This document shows, one piece after another, positions 53,832-63,627 of a stretch of 64,000 nt of DNA. A program made the translations under genes and the position numbers. Within the stretch, counting starts at the first letter, position 1; every line of letters starts with the position of its first letter. Below the pieces are notes generated by a model, which did no database searches, had not been told where the DNA came from, and saw nothing but the letters and a program-made list of their open reading frames with translations. This DNA comes from Martelella sp. HB161492 (GTDB lineage: Bacteria > Pseudomonadota > Alphaproteobacteria > Rhizobiales > Rhizobiaceae): assembly GCF_013184775.1 (NCBI RefSeq), contig NZ_JAATVV010000016.1:42173-106172 (forward strand). Direction: 5' to 3'.

Positions 53832-56800
53832 TCAGAAGCGGAAATTGAGCTTTCCGGAAACCGTCTGGCTGTTGGAACCGCCGCCGAACAGCCCGGTATA
53901 ATCCACGCCGATGGAGACGGTCTTGTTGAGCTCCGTGACCCAGCCCAGGCTGACAACCGCCTGATCGGACGCCAGTGGCGTGCCCGCTATCATCTGCATG
54001 TCGCCGCCCAGCGCGAAGCCGACATTGGCAAAGGGTTCGACATCGCCATAGGCATGACGCCAGCCAAGAGCCCCCGTCAGCTTGTTCTGCGACGCACCGA
54101 TATCGAAATCCCATGCGCCACGCAGACCGACGGTCGTGTAGCCGGTATTCATGTCGGAATCGAGGACCGAAAGTGCCAGCGCCCCGCCGGCTTCAGTGAT
54201 GTTGCCGGCCTGGTAGTGGACATAGGCAGCATCGAGGAAGGGCTCCAGGCGCATGCCATGGCCGACGTCGAACGTATAACCCACTCCGCCAAAGAGCTGG
54301 AAGGTGCCGGCTGTATAGTCGCTTTCGAGATCATCCTCCAGATAGGTCATGGCGATGGTGCGGTTGGTGTTGATGTCGTGCCAGGTATAGGCCGCACCGA
54401 AATCGACACCGATCGCCCCCCAGCTGCCGCCGCCATAAAGACCGAAGGTGACATCATTGCTGGTGCCGCTGGCATAATGATCATCCGCCTTGAAGGCGGA
54501 GTGGCCATAGGCGCCGAGTGCCCCGAGACGGAGATTGCCGAAGGCTGCGGCATCGGCGCCGAAAACGAAGCCGCCGACATTGTTGCTTGCACTGGCAGCG
54601 CCAGTGGTGCTGTCGCCGTCGAAGCTGGACCATGCACCATAGCCCGTTGCCCAGAGATCGATACCGCTGTTGCTTTCGGCGAATCCGTCAAAGGCTGGCG
54701 TGGTCGCCGCCGCCGGCTGGGCGGCATAGTTGGAGACCGTCGCAATGGCCTCACCGGTGGCAATACCGCCGGAGACATCACGGATATGGCGTCCGGCAAC
54801 ATCGCGCACATAGCGGCTGTTGGCCACCATCGCTGTCGCTTCCGAGGCATAGATGTCGCCCGATAGAATCTGAGCCGCCCAGTCGCGGTGCTCTGCGCTG
54901 ATCAACGCGTAATTCACCAGAAGATCATGCCGGTTTCCAAGCGAGATCAGCGAGTGGGTCACCGCGGCACTGTTTGTCGTCATCTCATCGGCATCAGCGG
55001 CAAGACTATCCGAATTGACTTCAAGAAAGATTTTAAGCGATTTGCCGTCGGATGATAACTCTGGGGAAAGACCAATCGTCTCATCACCACTTGAGAGCAC
55101 CGTCTGCTGTGGTTCGACATCCACGCCGCCGTTTTCTGCATCGACGAAGTCAATCTCCTGGGTCGATGTAATAATAATCACACCTTTATTGATGATGGAG
55201 TCGTCAGGCCAATGGAAATCCAAAAATATCGTGCCCGCGGTGAGGGATACCAGGCCGTTCACCTTGAGCATGGCGCTGGTCGGAGAACCACCGTAATAGT
55301 CCGTGAAATTGGCGGCGAAGTGCATTTCGGCATCACTGTCGGCCATTGTCAGGCTATTAGCGTTGGCAACCAGCTGCGGATTGTCCGAAGTAGACATGTC
55401 GAGTTTGCCATGCGCCAACATGACGATATTGCCCGCCTGCGCGCCATTGGATACGAATCTGAGAGACGGCAGGTCATCACCACCGACATTGATCGTACCG
55501 CTGAGCGAACCATCAAGCTGCAGCGTGCCGCCGGTGATATTGGTCGTTCCATCGAATGCGGAGCCGTCGCCGGTGAACTTGGTGTAGCCCGCCATATGCT
55601 CGATCAGATGCGTACCCGGATTCTTCACGGCCAGGGTTTTGGAGAATTCATATTGATCGTCCTCCGTCGCAGTGTGATTGAAGATAATCGTTGCCGTGCC
55701 TGCACCGAACTGGACTTCCCCGTTCCCTGTCAGACTTCCCGGCTTATATTTCGCCGTTTCATCGGGATCGCTGCCAAAAAGCAGGGTCGCCTGCGATGAT
55801 GAAGCATCATAAGTGAGCCAGAGGTTTCCCCACAGATCAAGTACACCTTGATCCTGAAGTATGATCAGGGCAACGGCTTCAGGCGCGGTTGCGGCATTCA
55901 CGCCCTCTGACTGTCCCAGCGAGCCCAAGCCGCTGATCGCCAGGACACCATAACGCGTGTCGACATATCCGGATAAATCCTGTCCAACTGCGAAGCAGCA
56001 TTTCTCAATAATGATTTGTCCGCCGCTGAGTATTTCAATCCGGGCCGGATTGACCTTGTTGTGGTTGCCAACATACATTCCCCAGAGCTCTGTATTGTAT
56101 CCAATTTTTATGATGCCTTTATTGATGACCTGAAGCATGGAGTATTGTTGCGATTCCGCACCGCCAACAACGCTGGCACCCGAGAGCGTAAGGCTGCCGC
56201 CGTCGACAATCATGGTCGAGGCACCCGCCGTCGAGGTGCTATCGTCATCCACGATGTCGTTATAAACCTCAAACTTGGTGGCGGTCATGGTGCCTGTGAG
56301 CCTAAGCGTTCCCTCTGCCACCTGAAGGTCACCGACGATGTTGTTTTTTCCGGCCAGCGTGAGTGATCCCGCGCCCGTTTTGGTCAGGTTCTGGGCGGTC
56401 GATACAGCCCCGCTATAGCTGATAGTGGATGCAATGACCGTCGGATACTTCATTGACGCGACGTCAATAGTGGCGGTTTCCCCATCCTCGGCCCAGGGCA
56501 CCAGCGTACCGCCGGTCAAGGTGTAGCTTTGCCCATCATCGGTAATCCCAAACTTCAATGCGCCAAAGAACTGGACCGATTCCACCGTGACGGTTCCAGC
56601 GTTTGCGCCGGTAAAAATGGCTGTAATCCCTTGCTTATAGGGCCAGATCTCGGGTTGCATAGAGCCATCTTCGTTGGACCAATCGGGCATGCTTTGGCTC
56701 CAGGTTCCAGAGCCGCCATAGAGCCCATTCGTGGTCTGGCCTGCTTTGCCGCCATTCCAGTAATAGCCGGAAGTATCGAGTGAATCCCATATCAGGTAGA

Positions 56801-58802
56801 CTACCTTAGCATTATAGTCGATTTGGATTGTATAGTTCTTGGGAACTACATCGAATGATCCGGATATACTGCCGGTATAAGTGATGATCGGATAGGGATC
56901 CTGCGAAAAGACGCTCGAAAGTGAAGCTTCCAGCGTACCGCCGAGCGTGACGTTCCCGTCGACGATGATCAGGTCATTGACCACGCCAAAGCGATTGGCA
57001 GTGGTGAGTTGAAGCTGGAGGGTGGCTGACGCGTTGAGGGTCAGATCTCCCTCGATCGTCAGCGTGCCATGTGCGTTACCATCGATGTCTCCGGGCGAAA
57101 GGTACGGGCTGGTGGACTCGCTTGTGGCATCAAAGGTTATGCCGGCGGTGTCGGTACCAACGACCACACTGCCGACGGTGCCTGAGCCTGCGAGCGTTCC
57201 GCCATTGACGATATAGCTGCCCAGCAATTCGTACTGATCGACAATATCAAGATAACCGCCATTGACTTCGACAGTTCCCGAATAGGTGTTATCATCACCA
57301 TCGAATAAAGTGAAGCCGGCAAGCTGCTGGATCAGTGCATTGTCTACATTTGCGCTGGCCAGGGTTACACCAAAATAATACGAATCGTCTGCCTGCGCCG
57401 TGTGATTGAAGATCAGGGTCGATGAACCCAGACCGAATTGCAGAGTATCGACATCAAGTTCACCCGGTTCTGCGGTCGTTGACAGTGACGTATTCGAATA
57501 GGCCGCACCGATGACCAGTGTGGCCGCGCTTTGGTTACTGCCAGAGCTTGCGACGGCGGCGAGGCTGACAACACTGTTGGATCCTGAAACTTTTACCGTG
57601 CCGCCACCAGACAGAATCAACGTGCCCGTGCCGCCATTGGTACCAATCTCGATTGGCGTACCGCCGGAATAGCTGGTCGAGATCCGCGAGTCTGCGCCGT
57701 CTACCGTGACAGTGGCGCTACCGCCATTCGTACCGATGGAAATTGGGCCATTGGTGCGGATCTGGCCGCCCTGTTCAACATAAACTTCTGCAACGCCTTT
57801 ATCACCAAACGTTATGGTAGCGGTTTTAGCGTTCGTCGTAAGCGTCAGATTACTCTGGGCGCCGCTGATCGTAAGAGTGGCTGTGGCGACTCCCGATCCC
57901 ACGATAACTCTTGGCGAGGCTCCCGAGCTATTCGCAGATAAACTACTTCCGCCGGTAATCTCCAAACTACCATAGACAACTAGAAAATCGGCCGTAACTG
58001 TACTGCTATTTTCAATGACCATTGCACCCGGCGTTTCAGAGCTGCTGCCAATTGCCAGGATGCCGGCCCCCCCGCTGCATTCTTCAGCGTTTCCGCAAAT
58101 TTGGACCACACCAGCGTCGATGGTCACCGAGGCCTGTTCTCTGTCACTTCTTGCGACCCATAACATGTTGGTATTGAGTGCACCCGTTATGTAAAGCTCA
58201 CCATCTTCCACGTATATACCGCCCCCTACTAGACTCGTCGACGGCGCGTTAAGAACCAGCTGCCCCCCGCCGGTCTTGTATAACCCTGATCCCAGAGACA
58301 AAGCGGAGGCAATCACCGGCGCCAGCCCGTTATCAACATAGATGGTTGCGTTTCTGCCTGCAGTCAGGGTCTGCCCCGTCAGCGTATAGTTGCCGCCACT
58401 CTTCATCTGGTTAAAGTCCAGCTCGACGAATGACTGGGGTGAAGCAAGTGTCACCGTCCCGGCCGCGGTCCCGAACACCGCGGTACCCCCGGCCCAGCTT
58501 GATACCGTTCCACTGCTGTCTGACCAGTTGCTCGCGCTCGTGGACCAGGTTCCTGAGCCACCATTGCCACTGTTCCAGTATTGGACCTCTGCTGCCTGTA
58601 CCGGCAACCCGGTCAAGCTCAGGAGACCCGCAGTTGCGATGATCAGCTGGCCGGTCAGCAATGTCCCGGCCCATAATTGCGCCTTGAGGCGGCTTCGCCC
58701 GGCAGACTGGCCTGCCAGAACCCTGCGGTCACGGACTTGCCGGCGATAGGCGTCGGACGCGCCCGACCGGGCGGGCGTCACTTGATTTTCGATGAGATGC
58801 AT
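53832..58802 (-). CDS. Large autotransporter adhesin (type Va), duplicated passenger
   Basis: This is an autotransporter of 1656 residues from ATG 58802. A long signal region (about residues 1-70, basic then hydrophobic, ending PVQAAE) precedes a Gly/Ser/Thr-rich beta-helical passenger. The passenger holds two similar halves: one opens YWNSGNGGSGTWSTSASNWSDSSG and the other YWNGGKAGQTTNGLYGGSGTWSQ. Each has a GSLTL/GQLVL turn and a block like IIFNHTATEDDQYEF (first half LIFNHTAQADDSYYF). The C-terminal 280 residues are an AT beta-barrel (GIDLWATGYGAWSSFDG ... ) ending in SKLNFRF, the usual aromatic end. The upstream frame to 58910 lacks a good start. Confidence 0.9.
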   Translation of the reverse strand: MHLIENQVTPARSGASDAYRRQVRDRRVLAGQSAGRSRLKAQLWAGTLLTGQLIIATAGLLSLTGLPVQAAEVQYWNSGNGGSGTWSTSASNWSDSSGTVSSWAGGTAVFGTAAGTVTLASPQSFVELDFNQMKSGGNYTLTGQTLTAGRNATIYVDNGLAPVIASALSLGSGLYKTGGGQLVLNAPSTSLVGGGIYVEDGELYITGALNTNMLWVARSDREQASVTIDAGVVQICGNAEECSGGAGILAIGSSSETPGAMVIENSSTVTADFLVVYGSLEITGGSSLSANSSGASPRVIVGSGVATATLTISGAQSNLTLTTNAKTATITFGDKGVAEVYVEQGGQIRTNGPISIGTNGGSATVTVDGADSRISTSYSGGTPIEIGTNGGTGTLILSGGGTVKVSGSNSVVSLAAVASSGSNQSAATLVIGAAYSNTSLSTTAEPGELDVDTLQFGLGSSTLIFNHTAQADDSYYFGVTLASANVDNALIQQLAGFTLFDGDDNTYSGTVEVNGGYLDIVDQYELLGSYIVNGGTLAGSGTVGSVVVGTDTAGITFDATSESTSPYLSPGDIDGNAHGTLTIEGDLTLNASATLQLQLTTANRFGVVNDLIIVDGNVTLGGTLEASLSSVFSQDPYPIITYTGSISGSFDVVPKNYTIQIDYNAKVVYLIWDSLDTSGYYWNGGKAGQTTNGLYGGSGTWSQSMPDWSNEDGSMQPEIWPYKQGITAIFTGANAGTVTVESVQFFGALKFGITDDGQSYTLTGGTLVPWAEDGETATIDVASMKYPTVIASTISYSGAVSTAQNLTKTGAGSLTLAGKNNIVGDLQVAEGTLRLTGTMTATKFEVYNDIVDDDSTSTAGASTMIVDGGSLTLSGASVVGGAESQQYSMLQVINKGIIKIGYNTELWGMYVGNHNKVNPARIEILSGGQIIIEKCCFAVGQDLSGYVDTRYGVLAISGLGSLGQSEGVNAATAPEAVALIILQDQGVLDLWGNLWLTYDASSSQATLLFGSDPDETAKYKPGSLTGNGEVQFGAGTATIIFNHTATEDDQYEFSKTLAVKNPGTHLIEHMAGYTKFTGDGSAFDGTTNITGGTLQLDGSLSGTINVGGDDLPSLRFVSNGAQAGNIVMLAHGKLDMSTSDNPQLVANANSLTMADSDAEMHFAANFTDYYGGSPTSAMLKVNGLVSLTAGTIFLDFHWPDDSIINKGVIIITSTQEIDFVDAENGGVDVEPQQTVLSSGDETIGLSPELSSDGKSLKIFLEVNSDSLAADADEMTTNSAAVTHSLISLGNRHDLLVNYALISAEHRDWAAQILSGDIYASEATAMVANSRYVRDVAGRHIRDVSGGIATGEAIATVSNYAAQPAAATTPAFDGFAESNSGIDLWATGYGAWSSFDGDSTTGAASASNNVGGFVFGADAAAFGNLRLGALGAYGHSAFKADDHYASGTSNDVTFGLYGGGSWGAIGVDFGAAYTWHDINTNRTIAMTYLEDDLESDYTAGTFQLFGGVGYTFDVGHGMRLEPFLDAAYVHYQAGNITEAGGALALSVLDSDMNTGYTTVGLRGAWDFDIGASQNKLTGALGWRHAYGDVEPFANVGFALGGDMQMIAGTPLASDQAVVSLGWVTELNKTVSIGVDYTGLFGGGSNSQTVSGKLNFRF

Positions 58803-59265
58803 GAAAGGTCCCCCGACCTGAAAAACAACCATTGATTGATTTTCATTCCAGCATAAGCCCGGAATGTCATTGTCTTGGGCGACGGTATTGGATAATGGAA
58901 ATATCAACAATATCGATGTAATATAACAATTTATAATAGTAATATATATGCCGTAAAGCTGTTGCGATTATACAACTATGGCGATAACTTATTAAAGTCT
59001 GAACCTATCCAGTGTTCGGCCAGCGGTATCGCCTGGCCCTCGGCGGAGCAGCAACACCAAATTCGCCGCCTGCGCCGGGGACATCGCGTGCGAAAAGATG
59101 TTCCACCTTGCTGTAGTTACGCATAGAATATATCAATACTGATTTAATATATAACACATATCTATTTTAGATAGATTTAAGTCTATATATAACACAAACT
59201 AAATTTTTATTAATAATACATTGACGTAGAAGGCGATTGTACAGACGAATAAAGGAATTCTGAAA
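58803..59265. promoter_or_regulatory. AT-rich region between autotransporter and small unknown gene
   Basis: This gene-free stretch is unusually AT-rich for the window, especially 58911-59000 and 59120-59250, with several A/T runs. It should hold the divergent promoters of the autotransporter and the 87-residue gene. Such DNA is often bound by silencing proteins of the MucR/Ros or H-NS kind. No clear palindrome or further gene was found. Confidence 0.45.
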
Positions 59266-59529
59266 ATGATGAATGGAATTGGATCCGGTTCGGGCAATCT
59301 CAACCAGATGAATAATTCGCCTATGGTCGACGCACAGCAGCGGTTTGCGAAAGACATACGCAATGCAGGCAGGCCTGGCTACCCTGCCATTGGCAGCGCC
59401 GAGTACATGGAAAATGTCCGCAACCTCGGTCAGGCCTCGAAGAATATAGGCGAAGACGCGCGCAGAAACGCCGACGCCGCTATTGCGCACATTCGCCAGA
59501 ATCAGCAGCAGCCGCAGCAGCCACGCTGA
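59266..59529 (+). CDS. Small Gln/Asn-rich protein of unknown function
   Basis: This 87-residue protein has no recognised family and no Sec signal or membrane helix. It starts MMNGIGSGSGNLNQMNNSP, continues with an amphipathic central part (IGSAEYMENVRNLGQASKNIGEDARRNADAAIAHI) and ends in a Gln/Pro tail. AAAGGA nine bases before the ATG and the AT-rich upstream region make it a credible gene. The polar disordered ends and helical centre could suit a secreted or cell-surface-associated protein. It is divergent from the autotransporter, but no functional link can be shown. Confidence 0.55.
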   Translation: MMNGIGSGSGNLNQMNNSPMVDAQQRFAKDIRNAGRPGYPAIGSAEYMENVRNLGQASKNIGEDARRNADAAIAHIRQNQQQPQQPR

Positions 59530-59592
59530 GTGCCTGCGTGATTCTTCGCCGCAGCAAGGCACAATCTTGCCGGCTGCAATAGCCGAACCGGC

Positions 59593-59615
59593 GGCCGGAA
59601 GTTCACTTTCCGGCC
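59593..59615 (+). terminator. Hairpin after the small unknown gene
   Basis: GGCCGGAA (59593-59600) pairs with TTCCGGCC (59608-59615) across a 7-base loop, about 65 bases after the stop. A terminator is plausible although no T-tract follows. Confidence 0.5.
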
Positions 59616-60252
59616 CGCCATTGCCTTCGCGCCGGACCGCAATACCAAGCGTCGATGATTAGGACCTCTATGACCGGAGCACTTCTGAAAAAGCGCCAGG
59701 CGATGGTGTGATGAACCGCAGCCTGGCCTTTGCCGAGAGCCCGCGACGGTGACAGGGCGTTATTCGATGAAATCCTGAACCCAAATGCACAAGCCAGGCC
59801 GGAACCTGAAATCTGACCAGACCCGAAATGCCCGGCGTCATGGTCCGGCGCTCAACCGCTATGGTCTCGTTCCGTCAGACACGGCGGAAGGTCTGGCAGG
59901 CTTTGAGCAAAATATGCAACTGTCCGTCAGCCCTGGCGATTAAGCAGCATGATTTTTGGCCTATACTTCCAGCGGTAGCCGAGCATGCTGCATGATCGTA
60001 CCAACGGCCAGGTTTCAGTCGATCGTCGAGAGGAACTCGGCCGCTTTCGTTCCAACGAGGGCACTGCCTTGATCCTCGGTGTGCTTCTGTCCTGTTCGGA
60101 TGGATCGGCAACTTCCCTGCCCATGTAACCTGTCAGACAGAGGCGTTTCGGGGCAGGCATTGCTCTGGAAATCCGGCATCGGCAACGCCACCTATGTTAA
60201 GAATGGTCGAGAGCCAGCGGCCACGCGGTTAGAAGGAAGCGATGCGGAAAAG
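59616..60252. other. Region without identified gene
   Basis: I could not support a gene here. Short frames on both strands between about 59875 and 60160 overlap each other, have no ribosome-binding sites, and show no family motif. The region may be decayed mobile DNA, since base composition and codon pattern look scrambled, but I saw no transposase residue pattern that would confirm this. Confidence 0.35.
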
Positions 60253-61728
60253 ATGACGGTAGATTTCGATTTCGACAACAGCTATGCGCGTCTCGATGCC
60301 ACCTTCCACCGGCCAACCGTGCCGTCACCCGTCGCCGCACCGCATCTGCTGAAGCTCAACCGGCGGCTCGCCGCTGAACTCGGGCTCGACGCGGATCAGT
60401 TGGACAATGCTGAAGGGGTTGAAATCTTCGCCGGCAACAGGCTCCCGACAGGGGCCGAGCCGATCGCGGCCGCTTACGCCGGACATCAATTCGGAAACTT
60501 CGTGCCGCAACTCGGCGATGGGCGCGCCATCCTCATCGGCGAGGTCGTCGACCGAGAGGGCCGGCGTCGCGATATTCAGCTGAAGGGGGCTGGCCCCACC
60601 CTCTTCTCGCGCAACGGCGACGGACGGGCAGCACTCGGCCCGGTCCTGCGGGAGTATCTCGTCAGCGAGGCTATGGCCGCGCTCGGCATTCCAACCACGC
60701 GGGCGCTGGCCGCGGTTTCGACGGGAGAGCCAGTCTACCGGGAAACGGCTCTGCCGGGTGCGGTTCTTACGCGTGTCGCCTCCAGCCATATTCGCATCGG
60801 CACCTTCCAGTTCTTCGCGGCACGGGGCGATGACGCCGCAGTTCGAAAACTCGCCGACCATGTGATCGACAGGCATTACCCCGAGGCCGCGGGCGCCGCC
60901 AATCCCTACCGTGCTCTTCTTCAGGGCGTCTGCGCCCGCCAGGCGGAACTCGTCGCGCGCTGGATGCAGATCGGCTTCGTGCACGGCGTGATGAACACCG
61001 ACAACATGTCGATTGCCGGGGAAACGATCGACTACGGCCCGTGTGCCTTCCTCGACGCCTACGATCCCGCGACCGTCTTCTCCTCGATCGACCGGAACGG
61101 GCGTTACGCCTACGCCAACCAGGCCCGCATCGCGCACTGGAACCTCGCACGTCTGGCAGAATGCCTGCTGCCTCATCTCGATCCGGACGAGAACAAGGCC
61201 ATTGAAGCCGCACAGGACGTCCTCTCCGGCTTTGCCGACGCGTTCAACACCGCTTATCTCGACGGCTTTCGCGCGAAGATCGGTTTGCAGACACCGCAGG
61301 CGGAAGACGCCACGCTGATCGAGGAGCTTCTTGGGCGCATGGCACAGCAGAATGCGGACTTCACCCTGACCTTCCGCAGTCTCGGCAAAGCGGCGGAAAG
61401 CGGTGAGGCCGATGGGGCGCTGCGCGGTCTCTTTGCTGACCCAACCGCCTATGACGGCTGGGCGGTTCGCTGGCGTCAGCGCCTCGCGGCAGAACCGAGG
61501 AAGCCGGGGGAGCGTCGCGTTGCGATGGATGCGGTCAACCCGGCGATCATTCCGCGCAACCACCTCGTCGAGGAAGCGCTTGCCGCCGCGATGACCGGCG
61601 ACCTAGCACCCTTCGAACGCCTGAACATAGCACTGGCCACACCCTTCGAGGATCAGGCGGAGTTCACCGATTACGCCGGCCTTCCGCCGGTGCCCGAGAC
61701 GGCCTACCGAACCTTCTGCGGCACCTAA
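60253..61728 (+). CDS. selO: SelO/YdiU-family protein AMPylator
   Basis: SelO proteins are pseudokinases that transfer AMP to Ser, Thr or Tyr of target proteins, with a role in redox stress. The protein has 491 residues from ATG 60253. It opens DFDNSYARLDATFHRPTVPSPVAAPHLLKLNRRLAAELGL, the family's N-terminus, and continues with AGHQFGNFVPQLGDGRAILIGEV, LKGAGPTLFSRNGDGRAALGPVLREYLVSEAM, and the nucleotide-binding region HGVMNTDNMSIAGETIDYGPCAFLDAYDP. The C-terminus ends FCGT, keeping the redox Cys typical of bacterial members. A frame reaching to 60079 is probably not translated. Confidence 0.92.
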   Translation: MTVDFDFDNSYARLDATFHRPTVPSPVAAPHLLKLNRRLAAELGLDADQLDNAEGVEIFAGNRLPTGAEPIAAAYAGHQFGNFVPQLGDGRAILIGEVVDREGRRRDIQLKGAGPTLFSRNGDGRAALGPVLREYLVSEAMAALGIPTTRALAAVSTGEPVYRETALPGAVLTRVASSHIRIGTFQFFAARGDDAAVRKLADHVIDRHYPEAAGAANPYRALLQGVCARQAELVARWMQIGFVHGVMNTDNMSIAGETIDYGPCAFLDAYDPATVFSSIDRNGRYAYANQARIAHWNLARLAECLLPHLDPDENKAIEAAQDVLSGFADAFNTAYLDGFRAKIGLQTPQAEDATLIEELLGRMAQQNADFTLTFRSLGKAAESGEADGALRGLFADPTAYDGWAVRWRQRLAAEPRKPGERRVAMDAVNPAIIPRNHLVEEALAAAMTGDLAPFERLNIALATPFEDQAEFTDYAGLPPVPETAYRTFCGT

Positions 61729-61869
61729 ACGCGCGGCCTGAAGCGACGCAATCTATTTGGCGGACCGGGGAGCGGCGCTTTCAATGGCGGTTAGCGGCAT
61801 CATTTCTGCCAGTCGGGAAACCGAGCCCAAAGCGACCGTCGCGCTGAGGCCGTTAATGCCGTTGGAATT

Positions 61870-62835
61870 TCAAGGTACTGAAGTGCCAGTTTTCCCGCGC
61901 GCATCCGCACTCGGCGAACACCCGAAGGTGCGCAGAAACGCCTGAGAAAACGCGCTTTGCGACTGGTAGCCGACGGCATGGGCAATGTCGGCGACAATGG
62001 CTTCGCCCTGAAGCAACCGTCTACGTGCGAGGGTCATGCGCCAGGAGCGCAAATAAGAAAGAGGCGGCTGGCCGATCCGACGACTGAATTCTGCCGAGAA
62101 AGCGGCCCGTGACATTCCAGCGACAGCCGCAATATCGGCCACGGTCCAGACGCGCGCGACATCGGCATGAAGGGCTTGCAGGGCCTTGCCGATCCGAGGG
62201 TCGGACAACGCGCCGAACCATCCGCATTGTGCAGGTCCGGCCTGCTCCGCATGTGCGCGAAATGTCTCGACCAGCAGAAGGTCTGCCAGGCGTGCACTCA
62301 CGATCGTGGAACCGATCGCACCTCGTTCGATCTCCTGCGACATGAAGGACAGGATGGTCGAGATGGCATTGGCCCCTGCCATGTGGCACTGAACAGAGAT
62401 GAAGTCCGGCAACATTTCCAACAGGAAATCGGCGTTCGGCCCTGAAAAGGTGACTGTTCCGCCAATTGAAACCACCTCATCCCCGCCGACGCGGACGAAG
62501 TCGCAACGGGGATCTTCAAAGAGGTGCCGACCGTCCTCCGGCGGCAGCTTTGGGTCGCTGGAAACGGCATAGTCCGTGCTCCCGATCAGGCAGACATCCC
62601 CGGCCTGCATCAGCTGCGCCGTGCGTCCCTCAGTCTGCATCCAGCACTTCCCTCGCAGCACGGCCACGAATTTCAACCGATCCATTGCAGGGAACGACAG
62701 CGCCCAATCCCCTGCAGCCTCGAGGCGGGTCTGCCGCGTCACGCGGGCGCCGAGCACTTCAAGCACGTCGGAGAGTGGGTCGGGCTGAGATGTAGACGAT
62801 TGCGACAAATTGATGGACTTCTTAGCATCGATCAT
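61870..62835 (-). CDS. AraC-family regulator
   Basis: This is an AraC-type regulator of 321 residues from ATG 62835. The N-terminal cupin-like ligand domain (about 15-190) contains FVAVLRGKCWM and AGDVCLIGSTDYAVSSD. The C-terminal 100 residues carry two helix-turn-helix motifs: VADIAAVAGMSRAAFSAEFSRRIGQPPLSYLRSWRM and VADIAHAVGYQSQSAFSQAFLRTFGCSP. It is divergent from the SDR gene with 57 bases between starts. AraC members with this cupin type commonly control the adjacent dehydrogenase. A much longer open frame exists because the antisense strand of the SDR gene is open. Confidence 0.88.
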   Translation of the reverse strand: MIDAKKSINLSQSSTSQPDPLSDVLEVLGARVTRQTRLEAAGDWALSFPAMDRLKFVAVLRGKCWMQTEGRTAQLMQAGDVCLIGSTDYAVSSDPKLPPEDGRHLFEDPRCDFVRVGGDEVVSIGGTVTFSGPNADFLLEMLPDFISVQCHMAGANAISTILSFMSQEIERGAIGSTIVSARLADLLLVETFRAHAEQAGPAQCGWFGALSDPRIGKALQALHADVARVWTVADIAAVAGMSRAAFSAEFSRRIGQPPLSYLRSWRMTLARRRLLQGEAIVADIAHAVGYQSQSAFSQAFLRTFGCSPSADARGKTGTSVP

Positions 62836-62892
62836 CTTGCGTTGGTAACATATATCCGTGGCAAGCGAAACAGAGCGAAAGGATCGCAGCTC

Positions 62893-63627
62893 ATGACACT
62901 CGAAGGTAAAGTCGTCGCCATTACCGGCGCAAGCAGCGGGATCGGACGTGCCACGGCAAAACTGCTGGCGGCCCAAGGCGCAGCGATGGTTCTGGGTGCC
63001 CGCCGCGAACCGATTCTTGAACAGCTTGTCGCAGAGATCACCGCCGAGGGCGGCAAGGCGGCCCACAAGGCAACGGATGTGCGCCGCCGCGCCGACCTCG
63101 AAGGACTTGTTGAAACCGCGGTCCAGCGGTTCGGCAGGCTCGATGCCATCGTCAACAATGCCGGAATCGGACCGATCTCGCGCTTCGACGCGCTGCGCGT
63201 TGAGGAGTGGGACGCAATGATCGATGTGAACTTTCGCGGCACGCTCTACGGAATTGCGGCCGCGCTTCCGGTCTTCACCCGCCAGGACTGCGGGCATATC
63301 ATCAACGTCGTTTCGACGGCCGGGCTGAAGATTCTGCCGACGATGGGCGTCTATGCCGCGACCAAGAATGCAGTGCGAACGGCGACCGAGGCGCTCAGGC
63401 AGGAGGCGGGCCCTAACCTGCGGGTGACCGAGGTGTCTCCGGGCATGGTTTCGACCAATTTCACGCAAACGATCACGGATCCTTCTGTCAGAGAGATGAT
63501 CGACGGTCGGATGGGCGATATCGGAATGGCCCCGGAGGCGATCGCCCGAGCAATCCTCTATGCTCTCGAGCAGCCGGCTGATGTCGAAGTTGGTAGTATT
63601 GTGGTCCGGCCAACCGCACAGGGATAA
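62893..63627 (+). CDS. Short-chain dehydrogenase/reductase
   Basis: This classical SDR has 244 residues. The cofactor motif GASSGIG is at residues 12-18, the NNAG motif follows at IVNNAGIGP, the catalytic Ser is in INVVSTAGL, and YAATKN carries the Tyr-x-x-x-Lys pair (Y152 and K156 approximately). An arginine-rich turn after the first strand (LGARREP) favours NADPH. It is divergent from the AraC gene. Members resembling it are often annotated as oxidoreductases of unknown substrate. Confidence 0.9.
   Translation: MTLEGKVVAITGASSGIGRATAKLLAAQGAAMVLGARREPILEQLVAEITAEGGKAAHKATDVRRRADLEGLVETAVQRFGRLDAIVNNAGIGPISRFDALRVEEWDAMIDVNFRGTLYGIAAALPVFTRQDCGHIINVVSTAGLKILPTMGVYAATKNAVRTATEALRQEAGPNLRVTEVSPGMVSTNFTQTITDPSVREMIDGRMGDIGMAPEAIARAILYALEQPADVEVGSIVVRPTAQG

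Noticed and set aside
59875..60160. Two overlapping minus-strand frames as a transposase fragment
   Set aside because: No DDE-type or other transposase residues could be lined up in any frame.
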